Position numbers and translations under genes: made by a program. 64,000 nt of DNA, from the NCBI GenBank assembly GCA_941918925.1, contig OW799233.1, positions 120,926,333-120,990,332 of the forward strand, read 5' to 3'. The stretch comes from Phyto melanocephala (taxonomy: Eukaryota; Arthropoda; Insecta; Diptera; Rhinophoridae). The notes under the pieces were generated by a model. That model was given only the letters and a program-made list of their open reading frames with translations, was not told the DNA's origin and ran no database searches. Below are positions 1 to 12,244 of the stretch, piece by piece. The first letter of the stretch is position 1; every line of letters begins with the position of its first letter.

Positions 1-402
1 TTTCTCTAACCAGTATACACGTTTGTATGTATGTATGTTGTTGTTGTAATGTTGTTTTTGTGAATAAAAAATCGAGGTGGTCGTGGGTTTTTGCTCATAT
101 CTCAGTTGTTTATGTACCGATGTTTCTGATTTTCAATACCGTTCTACTCCCGAATATTTCTGATATTTGAATACCTCACCCGAGTCCAAGCGATGTCGGG
201 GGGCTTCAAAAAGTTGATTTCAACATACACACGGACAGACGGTCAGACGGACAGACGGACAGACTGACAGGGCTTAATCGACTCCCCTATTCATAAGCTT
301 TCAGAAAATATATACTTTATGGGGTCGGAAATCAAAATTGTAGAAATTTCACACGGAATGACAAACCTATATATACCCTTTTTCACTGTGTGAAGGGTAT
401 AA
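1..402 (+). mobile_element. DINE-1-like (Helentron-type) element, 3' part, cut by window edge
   Basis: This is the right part of a non-autonomous repeat of the same subfamily as 26137-27157. The body has a GACAGACG microsatellite (about 230-270), the box TATACTTTATGGGGTCGGAA, and an end of the form TATACCCTTTTTCACTGTG followed by TGTGAAGGGTAT (about 371-401), which can fold back on itself. Known Drosophila DINE-1/INE-1 elements share a GTCCGTCTGTCC microsatellite next to a TATATATTCT box and 13-bp subterminal inverted repeats. No coding capacity is seen. Class assignment is by recalled architecture, not by alignment. Confidence 0.7.
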
Positions 403-1829
403 TAATAAAAAAAAAAAAAAATTTAAATGCAAAAGAAAAACAAAATAGTAAACAATAAAGAAGCAACATTTTATAACCAACCATTATCCATCACACTTAA
501 AACATTATTTTTAACATTTCATCCATACACACAGATCTATACAAGCACGCATTGTGAAGAAGTCAACGAAAAAATACACAAAACCATGCAGACAGACAGA
601 CAGACTCAATTGTCAGAAACTTGTTCAATACATTTATTTCTGTTTGTATTCCTGAATATTTTTTTTGACATATAAAAAAATCAAGTATCTTTTATTTATT
701 ACAAGTACTGGAAACATAAAAACAGAAATACGTAAATCCAGACCGAAGGACACTGATACAAAAAGTAGAGATACAAGGATGCCAGCACAAAGTTATTAAA
801 ATAATCTGTTGAATTCATCGATCGTGTAAATACAATAAATGGTGGTAAGCAATTACAAACATTTTGGTAAAGGAAAATATTCATATTTCATTGTAATAAT
901 TTTCTATAATTTTGGAAAGAATTCTGTTAGATTTTTTTACAATCTTGTACATTTTTATTAATAAAAAGTTTTTAAAATTTGTTTAAAAATTCGTCATTAA
1001 TTTTTAAATAATATTCAGATTTATGTTAAAGAATTTTCCGGAAGCATATGGATATCGTGTTTAAAAACATTTTAATGTTATCCTTGATTTATTTTAAAAT
1101 TAGGCTATCAATTGGAGCATACGATCATCGAAAGAGACACAGTCTGGAAAAATGGATAGGACTTTTCTCTCTTTTTTTTTTTTTTTTTTTTTTTCAAATT
1201 TTCCCTAATTTTAATAGAGAAGTTAAATTTTGAAAATTTTGATAATTAAAGAATGAAAGTTTTAAGTAAGAACAGTATACTGTTTCACAATGTTTGTTTT
1301 TTATCATTTTAGTTTTGTTTCCAGTGTTTCACTTTTTTTTTTTACTCAGTGTTGAATTGACGGTTTCTTAACTGCCGCACGACAAACCTCTATCAAAAGA
1401 TAGCCAGGTTATGTTCAAGCAACCTGCGGAACATTGTTTCATCAAAAAATCATCTTAAGACATGAGTACTATTTTGGGATAAATGGACATATTGGAAGGT
1501 GGTTTTGTTGTCAGCTGAGGTATCTTAGCCTTCTCCAGCTTCTACTTACGGATTCAATAACATTCGGTAATAAGGCATCTTATTTACCCTTTCTGGGGGT
1601 TACTAGAAATATATACACTAGTCGGCTGGTAACGTCGGCTTAGAATTCGTGAAAGGGTTAGTGAATCGCCAGTTATACAATATTTCCAATAACTTAAAAA
1701 TATAATAATATGTTTTACTTACAATAAAATTAATTACAATATTTCCAACAATTTAATAATTAACGATTTTCTAAATAATCAAATACTTTTAATATGTCTT
1801 ATTTTCTAAATACGGAACAACTAGAATTG
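403..1829. other. AT-rich spacer, no gene seen
   Basis: Homopolymer runs (poly-A at 407-421, poly-T at 1178-1194) and short chance ORFs only. The stretch 1330-1670 is more GC-rich than its surroundings and includes CCCTTTC and GAAAGGG about 75 bp apart, but I recognise no element or coding frame in it. Confidence 0.5.
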
Positions 1830-1917
1830 GGAACAGTCAGCCGAAGCCGCTGTGGGCAACAGTCAGCCAAAGCCAATGTGAGGAACAGTCGACCAAAGCG
1901 TCTGTCAACAGGAACAG
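1830..1917. repeat. Short imperfect tandem repeat, about 27-bp unit
   Basis: Three units starting near 1830, 1855 and 1882, each of the form GGAACAGTCAGCCAAAGCC plus a short tail, with a fourth partial start at 1911. The units are distinctly more GC-rich than the flanks. No function is evident. Confidence 0.7.
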
Positions 1918-4076
1918 AAATATTTTGAAAGGATAAGCATTTGTATTGGGTAAACGTTAAATCGTGAACCCATTTGTGAGGTGTCTTTTATGGAAAGATT
2001 GAGTTTTTCATATACCCAGAATGTTTTTTTTTGAGAACCACAACTTTAGTTTTTCGAACTTAAATTAACTCGGAGAAAGATTCTGATTTAATCGACATAC
2101 ACCATTTACTAGCTGACGTAATGAACCTGGCAGTATAGCCCTAACTCACAGGGAACAGCGCTACCTATAATACCGGCCGTGCTCAGGGAAATTTGAGATG
2201 GTTCTTGCCCCTATCAAATTAGTACGGTACGCTAAATAATGATTTAAAAAAATTAGGTAGCTATGAAATTACTCAAATCGACCATAAATTATAAGGGTGA
2301 ATACATTAATGAAGGAAGCTTAGCAAAAGAGGGATATATGTAATTTCCTCTCCAGTTGTCTTTACCCACCCTAGCCATGATATCTTTTGTTACACTTTCA
2401 GATAGCCCTTTATAACCTACCTACCTATGTATGTCCTTAACCTTTCATGAAATTAAACGAAATAATCAAAATTTAATAAGACATTATCGCATTTTTGCAA
2501 AAAAAAATTATTTGGTAATAATTCACTAATAAAATATCTACTATCAAAAAAAAAAAAAAAAATAGATAAGTTCTATTTATATTTAAATTATTTTATATAT
2601 CTGCTTAATAAAAATAAATAAATAATTAAATAGATCGAAAATTCAAATTTTATATAAATTTGAATTGAATAACATTAAAATATTAAATTACTATAGGCAA
2701 ATTTAACTTAAATCGCTCCTTAAAAATCTTAATCATTTTTATGTGATTAAGTTGTAAACATACTTTTTTTTTGTTTACAACATAAGAAATTTGTATTATT
2801 CTTTCGATCCAGTTTTTATTTATTTACAAGATTATGTAAATAAATAGGACAATATTCTATGCTATTAACATTATCATGCTAATGTCACACCAGTATATTA
2901 AAAAAAAAAAAATTGTAACATCGTAAAAGTAATCAAATTGTAAAGTGGTAATTTATTATATATTCAGATAAAGAAATAATAATTTGTATTATTTGACTCA
3001 CCGTATTCAAATCCCCCGATGACTTCAGGCCTGATGTCGATGTTATTTGCTTTAATTAATTAATTATTACTTTTTCTTTTCTTATCGCTAATACAGGTGC
3101 TTTTATGTATCCCGAATTTAGTTTTCCTGTCTGTATGTAGGTATAAATTCGCGAAATAAAATTAGTAATATAAAATTATGTTCTTTATTATTTTACTCTC
3201 ATCGGAGTATAATTCAGTTTTGAAATATTTTCCTTTTCTCTTTTCTTTTCTGTTATTTAAATTAGAACTGAAAGTGTCCAAGTAGTGGTTAAGTTCAAAA
3301 TTTGTAGCTGTAGATATCTGACATTTAACCAGCAGTTTATATCACAATTTCCCATTAGCTTTAGGGGATAAGTCGTCCACAAAATTTATTTCCACAATAA
3401 ATTTCACTTGAGGTGTTCCTGTTTTCAATTGGAAAACAGGGCTCTTTGAAAATGCCAGAATAAAACTAAAACAAAAAAAAATGTCTAAAATAATAAAAAC
3501 AATATCACATTTACTACCTGCGTAACTCTTTAGCAAATTTAAAAAAAAATTAAAATTTTTGAATTTCTAATAAAATACGTTAAACCACCTTTGTCTCTGT
3601 CCCATATTTCCAATTTAATTATTTTATGGAAACAAAATGAACAAAAATTATTATAAATTAAAACTTTCTGTTTTTACAACGTAATAAAAAAAAATTTTAA
3701 ATTTTCGATCAAATATTGAAATAAATAAAAAAGAATATTTGATATCAATAATTTGAAATAACTACAGTAAAAATTTTGGGAAACGAAGCCTCACACTATG
3801 GATACTAGTTTAATAGTCTATTTTTAATCTCTGCCTTGATTCGGTTTCTTGAATCTACATCATTACATAAAGCCAAAATATAAACTATCCGACAAAAGAT
3901 CACGAATTCCATTATCAGTAATAGAATTTTTACCATTGTCTCAAAAAATTTGTCAGTGTACAACGAACTCTTACTTGCATGACTTATACATGTTTAAAGG
4001 CTTTACCAGTAATACAGAATAGCAGCATGATATGAACTTTTTTATAGGGCATGATATATGTATGAGAAATTTAAAA
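1918..4076. other. AT-rich spacer, no gene seen
   Basis: Mostly A/T runs. The segment 2090-2410 is more balanced in composition (GGGAACAGCGCTACC, CCGGCCGTGCTCAGGG) and may be an old repeat, but no terminal repeats or frame were found. GATGTCACACCAGCACAC at 16116 resembles AATGTCACACCAG at 2881, suggesting a weak dispersed repeat. Confidence 0.4.
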
Positions 4077-5939
4077 AAACAAGTAAGAGCACTATATTCG
4101 GCTGTGCCGAATCTTTTATACCCACCACCGATTTTGTGTACATTTAAAGCACAATATTTATTATTTTGTTAATCGCTATGGAATAATTTCTTTATAATAA
4201 AATATGTATCACTTTCTTTGTAGAGGGTGGGCCCATGTTAAAATTGAACTACACCTAGTCTTTAAATTTGTTTTCTGCATTTTATTTGACATTTCTCAAT
4301 CTCAGACTTACTCAATTTGATCTGTGGAAAGATACGCAAATAAGCAACGCTTTAAAATTATTCAGGTTTTCTATAAAAATGGGCGTTCAAATCAAAATGC
4401 ATTTTGTGCACTTTGTAATTCTTTTGATCAACATAATCGTTCAAATTAGTCAACAATCGGGAGAATTGTAAAAAAATATTTAAATTTCTCCAAAACAGGT
4501 CTGTATCAAATGTTAGAAAATTTGTGAATGCCTTCTTAGTTCGTTGAATGGGAACCACTGCTGGTTTTTGCGATAATGTGGCAAAAGAGCAGTCAACCTC
4601 GCCTCATCATCATGCCCAACAATTGAGCATCAACATTGTCATTTAAAATTTGGACCATCAGATAGAGGAGTGGCGCCAAGGATGGGGGGGGGGCTTTTGG
4701 CCGATATTTTGTTAAATACATAATTGAACCATACAAATATTATAATTACAAAAAGAAATAATAATATCCTAAATAATTTGTGTTTTATTTGAATTCAACA
4801 TCGGTCCTTAAAATTTAACCACCCTTTATAACTTCGATATGCTACTAAAATGCTTTTGTAAATGTAGTCTTTCAATGAAAGTGGGCGTTAAAGTAGGCGT
4901 GTCAATAAAGTTTCTGCTAATAAATACAACTTAGATATTTCAATATAGTCCTTAATTATTCAAAAATCATTATTAATAGAGAAATTATATGAATTTTAGG
5001 TAAAACGTTATATGGGAGGTGGGCGTAAAAGTGGGCGTGGCACCTTAATTTTCTGGCACAGTAATGAAATTGCCCAGGGGCATATACGTAGCAAATTTTA
5101 TGATCATACCTCTAATTTTGGCGGTTTTATGAGCTTTTAAATTTCATTAACGGTAGATAACGTGAAAAGTTGGCGTTATAGTAGGCGTGTCAAAGTTATT
5201 TTTGCGAATCAGTACAACTTAGGTGTTTCAAATTAGCGCTTTATTATTCCAAAATCTTTATTAATAGAGAAATTATATGAATTTTAGGTAAAACGTTATA
5301 TGGGAGGTGGGCGTAAAAGTGGGCGTGGCACATTGATTTTCCGTTACAAAAAAGCCCTTCCCCAAAAAGCAAAGTATGCAAAATTTCAGAGTCGTACATC
5401 CAATTTTGTTGCTTTTATGACGTTTTAAATTTACCGAAAAATACACTGTGCGGTATAAATTTTCGTACATTTTGATCGATAACTCCTCTCCTAATACATA
5501 GATTTAAATAATTTTCGGGGAAAAATATTGTATTTACTCAGGAAATATATATTCCAAGTTTCATGAGTCTACGTTGATGCGTTTGGACACAATTCCATTT
5601 TATTCGATGTTCGAAGGATACGGTTTTTTCGACCTACTCTTCCTTTTCGTGCTATAACTCATTTCCTAATGTTCCGATTTAGCCCATTTTCAATACCAAA
5701 CAAACCTTGTCTGTAAGAAAGATTCTGGCAAAATTTGAGCCCCCTAGCTTTTTCGGTGCGACCTCTATCGTGCTTTCAACAGACGGACAGACGGACGGAC
5801 ATAGCTAGATCGTCATCAAATCGAACCCTGATTCAGAATATATATACTTTATGGGGTCTAAAATGGATATTTCGATGTGTTACAAACGGAATGACAAAAT
5901 GAATATACCCCCACCATTTTTTTGGTGGCGTTTATAAAA
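4077..5939 (+). mobile_element. DINE-1-like non-autonomous Helentron-type element, full-length copy
   Basis: The element begins AACAAGTAAGAGC and then has a perfect hairpin ATTCGGCTGTGCCGAAT (4096-4112). A subterminal repeat TTTTATACCCACCACC (4114-4129) is answered by GGTGGCGTTTATAAAA (5924-5939). The body carries repeated blocks GTGGGCGTAAAAGTGGGCGT (about 4880-5330), a GACAGACGGACGGAC microsatellite (5783-5801) and the box ATATATACTTTATGGGGTCT (5839-5858). Drosophila DINE-1 has the same order of parts: CCACGCCCAC blocks, the GTCCGTCTG microsatellite, a TATATATTCT box and a terminal stem-loop. It is 95% or so alike by eye to 48026-49907. It encodes nothing itself; the coding traces at 4223-4826 belong to a nested mariner derivative. 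Rolling-circle origin is inferred from this resemblance. Confidence 0.8.
4223..4826 (+). mobile_element. Mariner-like deletion derivative (family B) nested in the DINE-like element
   Basis: TA target duplication at 4221-4222 and 4827-4828. The ends are inverted repeats of the form AGGGTGGTTAAATTTTAAGG, clearer in the 48175 and 53338 copies; the left one here is partly lost. Inside, decayed coding traces read on the plus strand: an N-terminal stretch like EQRVKVFQAYDENGRLNQNA, then VAKEQSTSPHHHAQQLSI (the region joining the two DNA-binding helices of mariner transposases), then a C-terminal scrap near GGRHLSDI. The whole catalytic DDE/D core is missing. The same insertion sits at the same place in the copies at 48 and 53 kb, so it amplified as part of its host element. 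Confidence 0.8.
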
Positions 5940-7017
5940 ATACCAAAAGTTTTGTCAAGTAATGAAAAATGTAGAGAAATTTATAATAATTTGGAAACGA
6001 TGGAATATACTTTTTTATTCTACAGAATACGCACGCATGTAAAAATTACGTATGCCAAAATTGGTATATTAAAAGATTATAATAAACTTCCTATATATTG
6101 CAAATATATATTTTTTTGTAATAAAATATATTCCATATATATTTTGGGGCAAAATCCTTATATCACTACTTAAGGCTTATTTGTCTACCTGCCCTATAAG
6201 TAGCATGTCATTAAATTCTACAGCATTTATAAACATTTCTTAATAATTGCTCTATAGATATACATATATATAGATACAATAACTTTAGTTGTGTTTATCA
6301 AATATCTTTTAAATACATCATACATAGAAAAAGCACCACTATTGTCATTTAATTTAATATATTTATTGAAAGAAATTTAATAAAAAGAAAATTTTTTACA
6401 ACAAATTGTGGATTTAGCAAAATTGCTACGAACCTTAAACACAATTATATTTAGAAAATTATAATAATAATGTACATTAAATTTCATATGTATTCCGTGA
6501 GTCTGCATGAAAGAACATTCGGTGAGGAAAATAATACATATTTTTTTTAAAGTCTTCATTATTTTTATTTCGTAACAGCGCTATATACACGTAATAATAT
6601 AAAAATTTTTAACCGCATTTGAAACAAAAAAAAAAAAGAAGAAAACAAAGCATTCACCGAGTTATCACTACAATAATAACATGATGGGAAAGAAGAGCGG
6701 CAGGACAGCAGCCACAACATCAACTTAAATCAAGTATACTAGCAATGAAGTACCATCAGCAAATGTTGCAGCAACAATATTACATACTTATGGACATTTG
6801 CATGGACACATTTTTATATACGAACATATATGAATGTATTATTTGAGGGTACAGTTATTTGAAGTAGAACAAAAAAAATCTTGGAAAATTCACAAAGTAT
6901 GCTAACTGTCGTATTGTCATATTGTCATAATTTTTTTAAAACTTTGTAATTGTTCACTATTTTTTACAATTAACAATATCAGTACTTTTCATTTATTTTA
7001 AGTTTTTAGGATATTAA
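5940..7017. other. AT-rich spacer, no gene seen
   Basis: An open frame of 83 codons starts inside the repeat end at 5922 and runs through low-complexity AT DNA; its composition is not protein-like. No repeat ends or coding signal were recognised. Confidence 0.5.
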
Positions 7018-7129
7018 CTGCCTGTTCAACGATGTCGAAAGAAAACCTAAGCGGCATTTCATTGGTACAAATATATTGAAAACAACAAAATTTCGCTTGG
7101 GTTTTTTTTCGACATCGTTGAACAGGCAG
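7018..7129. mobile_element. Short hairpin MITE with TAA duplication
   Basis: Long inverted arms, CTGCCTGTTCAACGATGTCG at the left and its near-perfect complement at the right, enclose a loop of about 35 bp. The arms also share the inner AAGCG part. TAA flanks both sides (7015-7017 and 7130-7132), which fits PIF/Harbinger-type target duplication (TWA). It has no coding capacity. Confidence 0.75.
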
Positions 7130-8790
7130 TAAAACATTATTATGCGACAGTTAACACGTCGAGAGAAAATAATCCTTGTTATTGGCTGTTAGATTTTTCT
7201 AAGTTCATTGTTAATGTTTTCAATATGGCGTCAGCAACTGATCAGCTGATGATTTTGTGTAAATATAAAAAAAAATATATAAAAGCAATAATTCTAAACC
7301 GGTTTCAATAGTGACTTAAAAAAATATAACAAAACTCTCTTTTAAGCTGTTGCTGTGTTAAAAAATAAAATAAAAACAGAATACAAGTTTACAGCCTTGT
7401 TTTTTACCAAAAGTACTTAGATACATGAGTAAATTATTAAAATTAATTTTGTTATCAAGCTACTGCAGCTTAAAATTTTCTTAACATGAAGTAAAAATGT
7501 AAAACGATCGTAAATTTGGGAAAACAATAACGTTCAAAATTATGGAGTCTCTTGAGAAGTATCTTAATTTTGCTTCCTTAAAAGAAATATTTCAAAAATT
7601 TGTTAAAAGAAGAGAAAAATTCTTAATACAATTTACATTTATATAAATTTTTTTATTTTTATTTTTGTAAATATTTACCCCATGTAACCTAAATTGTAAG
7701 CAGAAGACTAAAAAAGAAAAAATTTAGTAAATGTAATAGAATTTAAAATAATAAAATAAAATGCAATTTAGACATAACAAGATACAAAATAAAAAAATCC
7801 TACCACACATTAAACGTTTTCTATGCTTTATGTCTTCTTTGTATTCAGTCAGAATAATATATATTGTACACATACACACATACATACATACATAGTAAAA
7901 AAAGTTGTTGCAATATAAATACAAGATAAAAGCGTAAAGTAAGAAAAAATAAAAAATAAATTTAAAAAAATTAGAACAAAAAAAAAGTCACTGTGATATT
8001 TGACAAAAAACACTTGCTTACATTAAAACTCAAGCATCTTCATCACTTTTCATGGTTTCTGCTATTACGAATAGTAGTCGTTACTTTTGTAGTTGCTACA
8101 AATGTATTTTGCAAGAATTCTATAACAGACTTTAACACACACTCCCATAGACATTTATCATGAAAATGCATGATGTATTCATACATACACAGAGATATGC
8201 AATAAAATAGCAGAAAACAACAAAGGTGGGAATGATGATGTCTTGCTTTGTATTCATACGATGCATCCTTTTAAATGCATATTTCCTTTGACTGAGAGTT
8301 TAAATGCGAATGTGTTAAAAGTAAAGATATTTATTAAACGCCTAGAGCAGTGATTCCTTAAGTAAAATGTTGTTGTAACTAATGCCAGATATAAGCTTAA
8401 AGCAGTGAAAATAAGGGGTAAGCAAGTCTTTTCTAGCGGTAACAAAGACTGTAATATACAATTCATAGTAATTTATTTTTTTCATGCATTTGAAATATAA
8501 AGTCTCCTTTACTCGCTTCCAACTAGGGGGCTTCTAGAACCTTCTGACGAAGAACTTTTTAATATCTTTTGTTTAAAGATCAGTTAAAATGCATTCTGAT
8601 TTTTAAATTTTTACAACATATTTGCTTTTGCCAGTCTTTTTAAACACTCTATACATTTAAAACAAATTTATTTTTTTTATTTTCTTTTGCTACTGTTTTA
8701 AGCTTAGCACTGATTCTTTAAAAGCTTTAAATACAAATAAATGAATTCTTCTTTAATTTTCAATGATTTATATTAAAAAAAGGTAAAAAA
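7130..8790. other. AT-rich spacer, no gene seen
   Basis: Low-complexity A/T tracts, a short CA/CATA run near 7870-7895, and no recognisable coding frame or repeat ends. Confidence 0.5.
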
Positions 8791-8794
8791 TATT

Positions 8795-9010
8795 AATTCT
8801 AGACCCTGTAAGATACATATCTCTTGAATGCCGATTTCATTTTAGGAAGCAGTAGTAATTTCCGTCTGTCCGTCCATTCGTTGAATGCACGATACAGCTC
8901 AAAAAAGAATGAGAAAAAAAATTTTGTCAATATATTTCCATTTGATCGCGACAAAATAAAAATCTTCTGCTCAAAATATGTACTAAAACTTGAAATTCAT
9001 TCATATATGG
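8795..9010 (-). repeat. Decayed DINE-like fragment
   Basis: TAGACCCTGTAAGATACATA, then TTCCGTCTGTCCGTCCATTC and TTGAATGCACGATACAGCTC (8797-8899), line up with the box, microsatellite and TTGAAAGCACGATAGAGGTC parts of the inverted copies at 51.7 and 63.5 kb. It is strongly diverged and has no ends. Confidence 0.5.
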
Positions 9011-9969
9011 CCCCCGCGGACCCGCTAGAATGATGACCTTATGGAATGAAAATTGGAGCCTCTATTGCAATGGCAATAGACCCAGAAATTAATTAATTTA
9101 AGGTTTTAATACTTATTGTCATTTTCTTAATATAGAAAGATCCAATAAATAAATTATGAGTTAAGAACAAAAAGTATATTTTTAAAAAACTAGAAATGAT
9201 TTGTTCTGGGCTAAATGGGTCTATAGAAAGAAAGTTATGGCTTGTAGTAGAAGAAAGAGTCATATAGAATTTTCTTTCTGACATTAAACCTAATTTTTAC
9301 ATGATTTGCTTAAGATATTTTGAATGCATTTGAATGTATTTTGAAGCACATCAATTATGACAAACTATTTTGATTTTAAAGAGGCACTATTGCGCTTTTG
9401 ATTTGGAAGTCGTGAAAAATTTTATTCACTTTGAACAATTTAAAATTTTTTTTGCTGGTTGTATAGGCTCTAACTGAACAAAATCATAAATATTTAAGCA
9501 TCAATGCGAAGTTTTTTTTAATTAATAAAATCAAGTGGATGAATATTATAAACTTAGCCGCTTCTAAAAAAAATCATTCTGTTCCTTTCAAGATATAAAG
9601 AAGATTAAGAACAACTGTTTATTTTAATGTACATGTGATATACAGCTGAAGTCTGTGTGATATCGTTAGCAATGCTTATTTCAAAATAAATTCAACTGTG
9701 CAAATTGTGGCCGGTTTTAGCTATAAACTTTTTGTCTGATTACCTTAAGCTTGAACGACATGTTTTATCAATTGTTTATAAGTTCATAATTTGAGTAATA
9801 AACTGACTGAGTATTTTATAGTAGTCGGGTAAGCAAAAGTGGTTTTAAAACAATATGAATTTTGAATGGACGTTGCACTTTCTGATTTTCCAATAAAAAT
9901 ATTGCATTGTAACTGGAACCATATGCACTGAAAATTATGCTGCAAAATTATACTAAATTTTCACTTACA

Positions 9970-10820
9970 TACCAGTCACATTATGGTAAGTGGGCGTAAA
10001 TTTGAAGCTTCACACATATAATTCACCAAATTATTTCAGGTGTAATATAGAACCGCAGATTCTCGTGACAATTTAAAATCTTTAGAATTATACAGAATAG
10101 TTAAGTATGCCTTATATGTAAGGTGGGCGTTAAAGTAGCAACGTCTAGGTAACATTTTCTAATGACTTCAGCAAAGATATTAAAAAACGAGTCCATATTT
10201 ATTTAAAATAATTGTCCGTATAGTATATATATCAATTTAAGCAAAAGCCTTATTTGAGAGGAGAACGTTACACACGTGTCACGTCACACACGTTTTCTAG
10301 ATTTGTAGTATTACTGGCCAGAAATCCATATTCCTTTGATGAAATTTCAGCTGCATCCATCATCTTTTATACGACTTTAAAATTTAAATAGACCAAAGAG
10401 AACACTGTGAGAGGTATATTTTCGAAAAATTTTTATCTTCAACTGTTTTTGTAACGTAATATTGGAAAAACATACTTTTTACCAAAGAAATTTATCGTTG
10501 ATATCTGAAATAACTTTCTTTCGATGCCATAAAGATATTTAACATGAACTATTTCTACATTGCAAAGAAGTACTTTTTTTATAATGGACTGATATATTTC
10601 ATTATGAATAGCAAATATTTGATGTATTTAAAACACATTCACAGAATTTGTTTGAGCTCTATCGGCTTTCAAAAGGCAGACGGACAGAAGGACAGGATGA
10701 ACATACCAAGATTGTCCTAAAATAATAACAGGAACCTTTATAAGTTCTATAATGAATATTGGAATGTGTTTTTGAATTAAATGACAAAAATAATATACCA
10801 TTTTGTAATATGTTGGGTGG
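9970..10820 (+). repeat. Strongly decayed DINE-like copy
   Basis: GTAAGTGGGCGTAAATTTG (about 9990), GTAAGGTGGGCGTTAAAGTAG (about 10120) and GCAGACGGACAGAAGGACAG (10676-10695) occur in the order seen in intact forward copies. Identity is low and no terminal hairpin was found. The preceding 9011-9969 shows nothing else. Confidence 0.5.
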
Positions 10821-12235
10821 ACGTGGATATTAAAACATGTACAAATTCCCTAGATATTTCTAGCGGCCCTATTAAACCTTCTTAAATTGTGTGCAATTCA
10901 TTTCTTTGTGTCATTTGTAGTATTTAATAGTGTCTCGTATTTAAGAGTTTTTCCCTTTTAAGTTTGACATATGAATGTCGTGGTTAACTTTAGTAATTTA
11001 TCATCAACATTTTCTGCTTTTATGCATCATTCATGCACACACACACTCACACATATATTTTTACATTCAAGTGCAACAGCAGTCATTGCAAGAGCAACAA
11101 TAAAATACAAATATCCTAAATCAAAAAAAAAAAAAAAAGAAAGACATTTAAAAGGAGCAACGAAAATATCAACATCAGTTGGAATAAATTCACATAAATT
11201 ATCTAAGTATGTGTGAGTTATTTTACCATTTCACTATTCATAAGCATGTTTACAGTAATACGAGTATAACCGAAAAGACAGCAACTACAACAATAGCAAC
11301 AATGAATTGTTGTCATTATGCCACAAAATAAATGAGACCAATTTAATTATGCAAAAATATGTTTGTTTGTATGTATGGATATGTATGTATATGTATGTAT
11401 GTGCTTCCGTGTGTGTCTAAGAATATGAAAAACAAAATTATGTTGCATGTTTTTCTGCTATTTATTTAGTATGTGACTAAAATTATATGAAGATTTATAA
11501 TTTTATACAAGATAACTTGAACTCGTATAAATTTAAATTCATTTACTGCAAGTAATAAAATTTTAAAAAGAAAAAAAAAACAATATTTAGATAAAACTAT
11601 TTAAAGTTTATTTTAAGTCTCAGAAAAACTTATTTTAAATATTTGGTAAAATTTGTTACAGCATTTAGAACGGAGTTACAAATTTAAACACCCATTGTAT
11701 TTTGGCTTGCTTAAACAAAACTAATTAACTTCTTGATTCTCTTATTAATTGATTTACCCTTGTGACAAACGAGCATTTAATTCAATTATTTCTGTATTAA
11801 TTATTAATGCATTGACTTTTTAATGACACTCAATTTCTTAAACTGAATTAAGTTTTGCATATGTTCAATTCACATTTTATCGTATGAGTTGTAAGATGTA
11901 ACTTATTCAATTTAAAAGAATAAAAGAGAAACGACAAATTAAAAATAAAGAACTGAGCTGCCATTGTTTTGATAATTTTATACAATTCAAACGAGAGCGT
12001 AAGGGCTTGTTATTGAGTTCGTAACTTATACAATATTCATTTTAGACCCTATATGAATCTAAATTCGGAATCCTTATGGATAGACGGATTAATTTAGGGA
12101 TGTCCATCTGTTTGTGTGGATGCCGAAAAGACCACACGTATAATTTAGACTTACATATGGGTATTTCTATAAATATGCCAATCACGACTGTAAAAATAAA
12201 AACTCTTGAATGTTTTTCAATATGAGTTTATTGAT
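10821..12235. other. AT-rich spacer with a decayed DINE tail
   Basis: CA/GT microsatellite-like runs occur at 11030-11060 and 11360-11420. TTAGACCCTATATGAATCTA with GTCCATCTGTTTGTG (12042-12115) is probably an old DINE-like tail. No gene is seen. Confidence 0.4.
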
Positions 12236-12244
12236 AAAAAAAAC

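Noticed and set aside
1587..1663. CCCTTTC / GAAAGGG pair as a tiny piggyBac-like MITE
   Set aside because: Only 7 bp match and the flanks (TTTA, TTAG) do not form a TTAA duplication.
4268..4558. 67- and 66-codon frames on both strands inside the DINE-like element (repeated at 48233)
   Set aside because: They are off-frame readings of the mariner N-terminal remnant of family B; the correct frame shows the transposase motifs.
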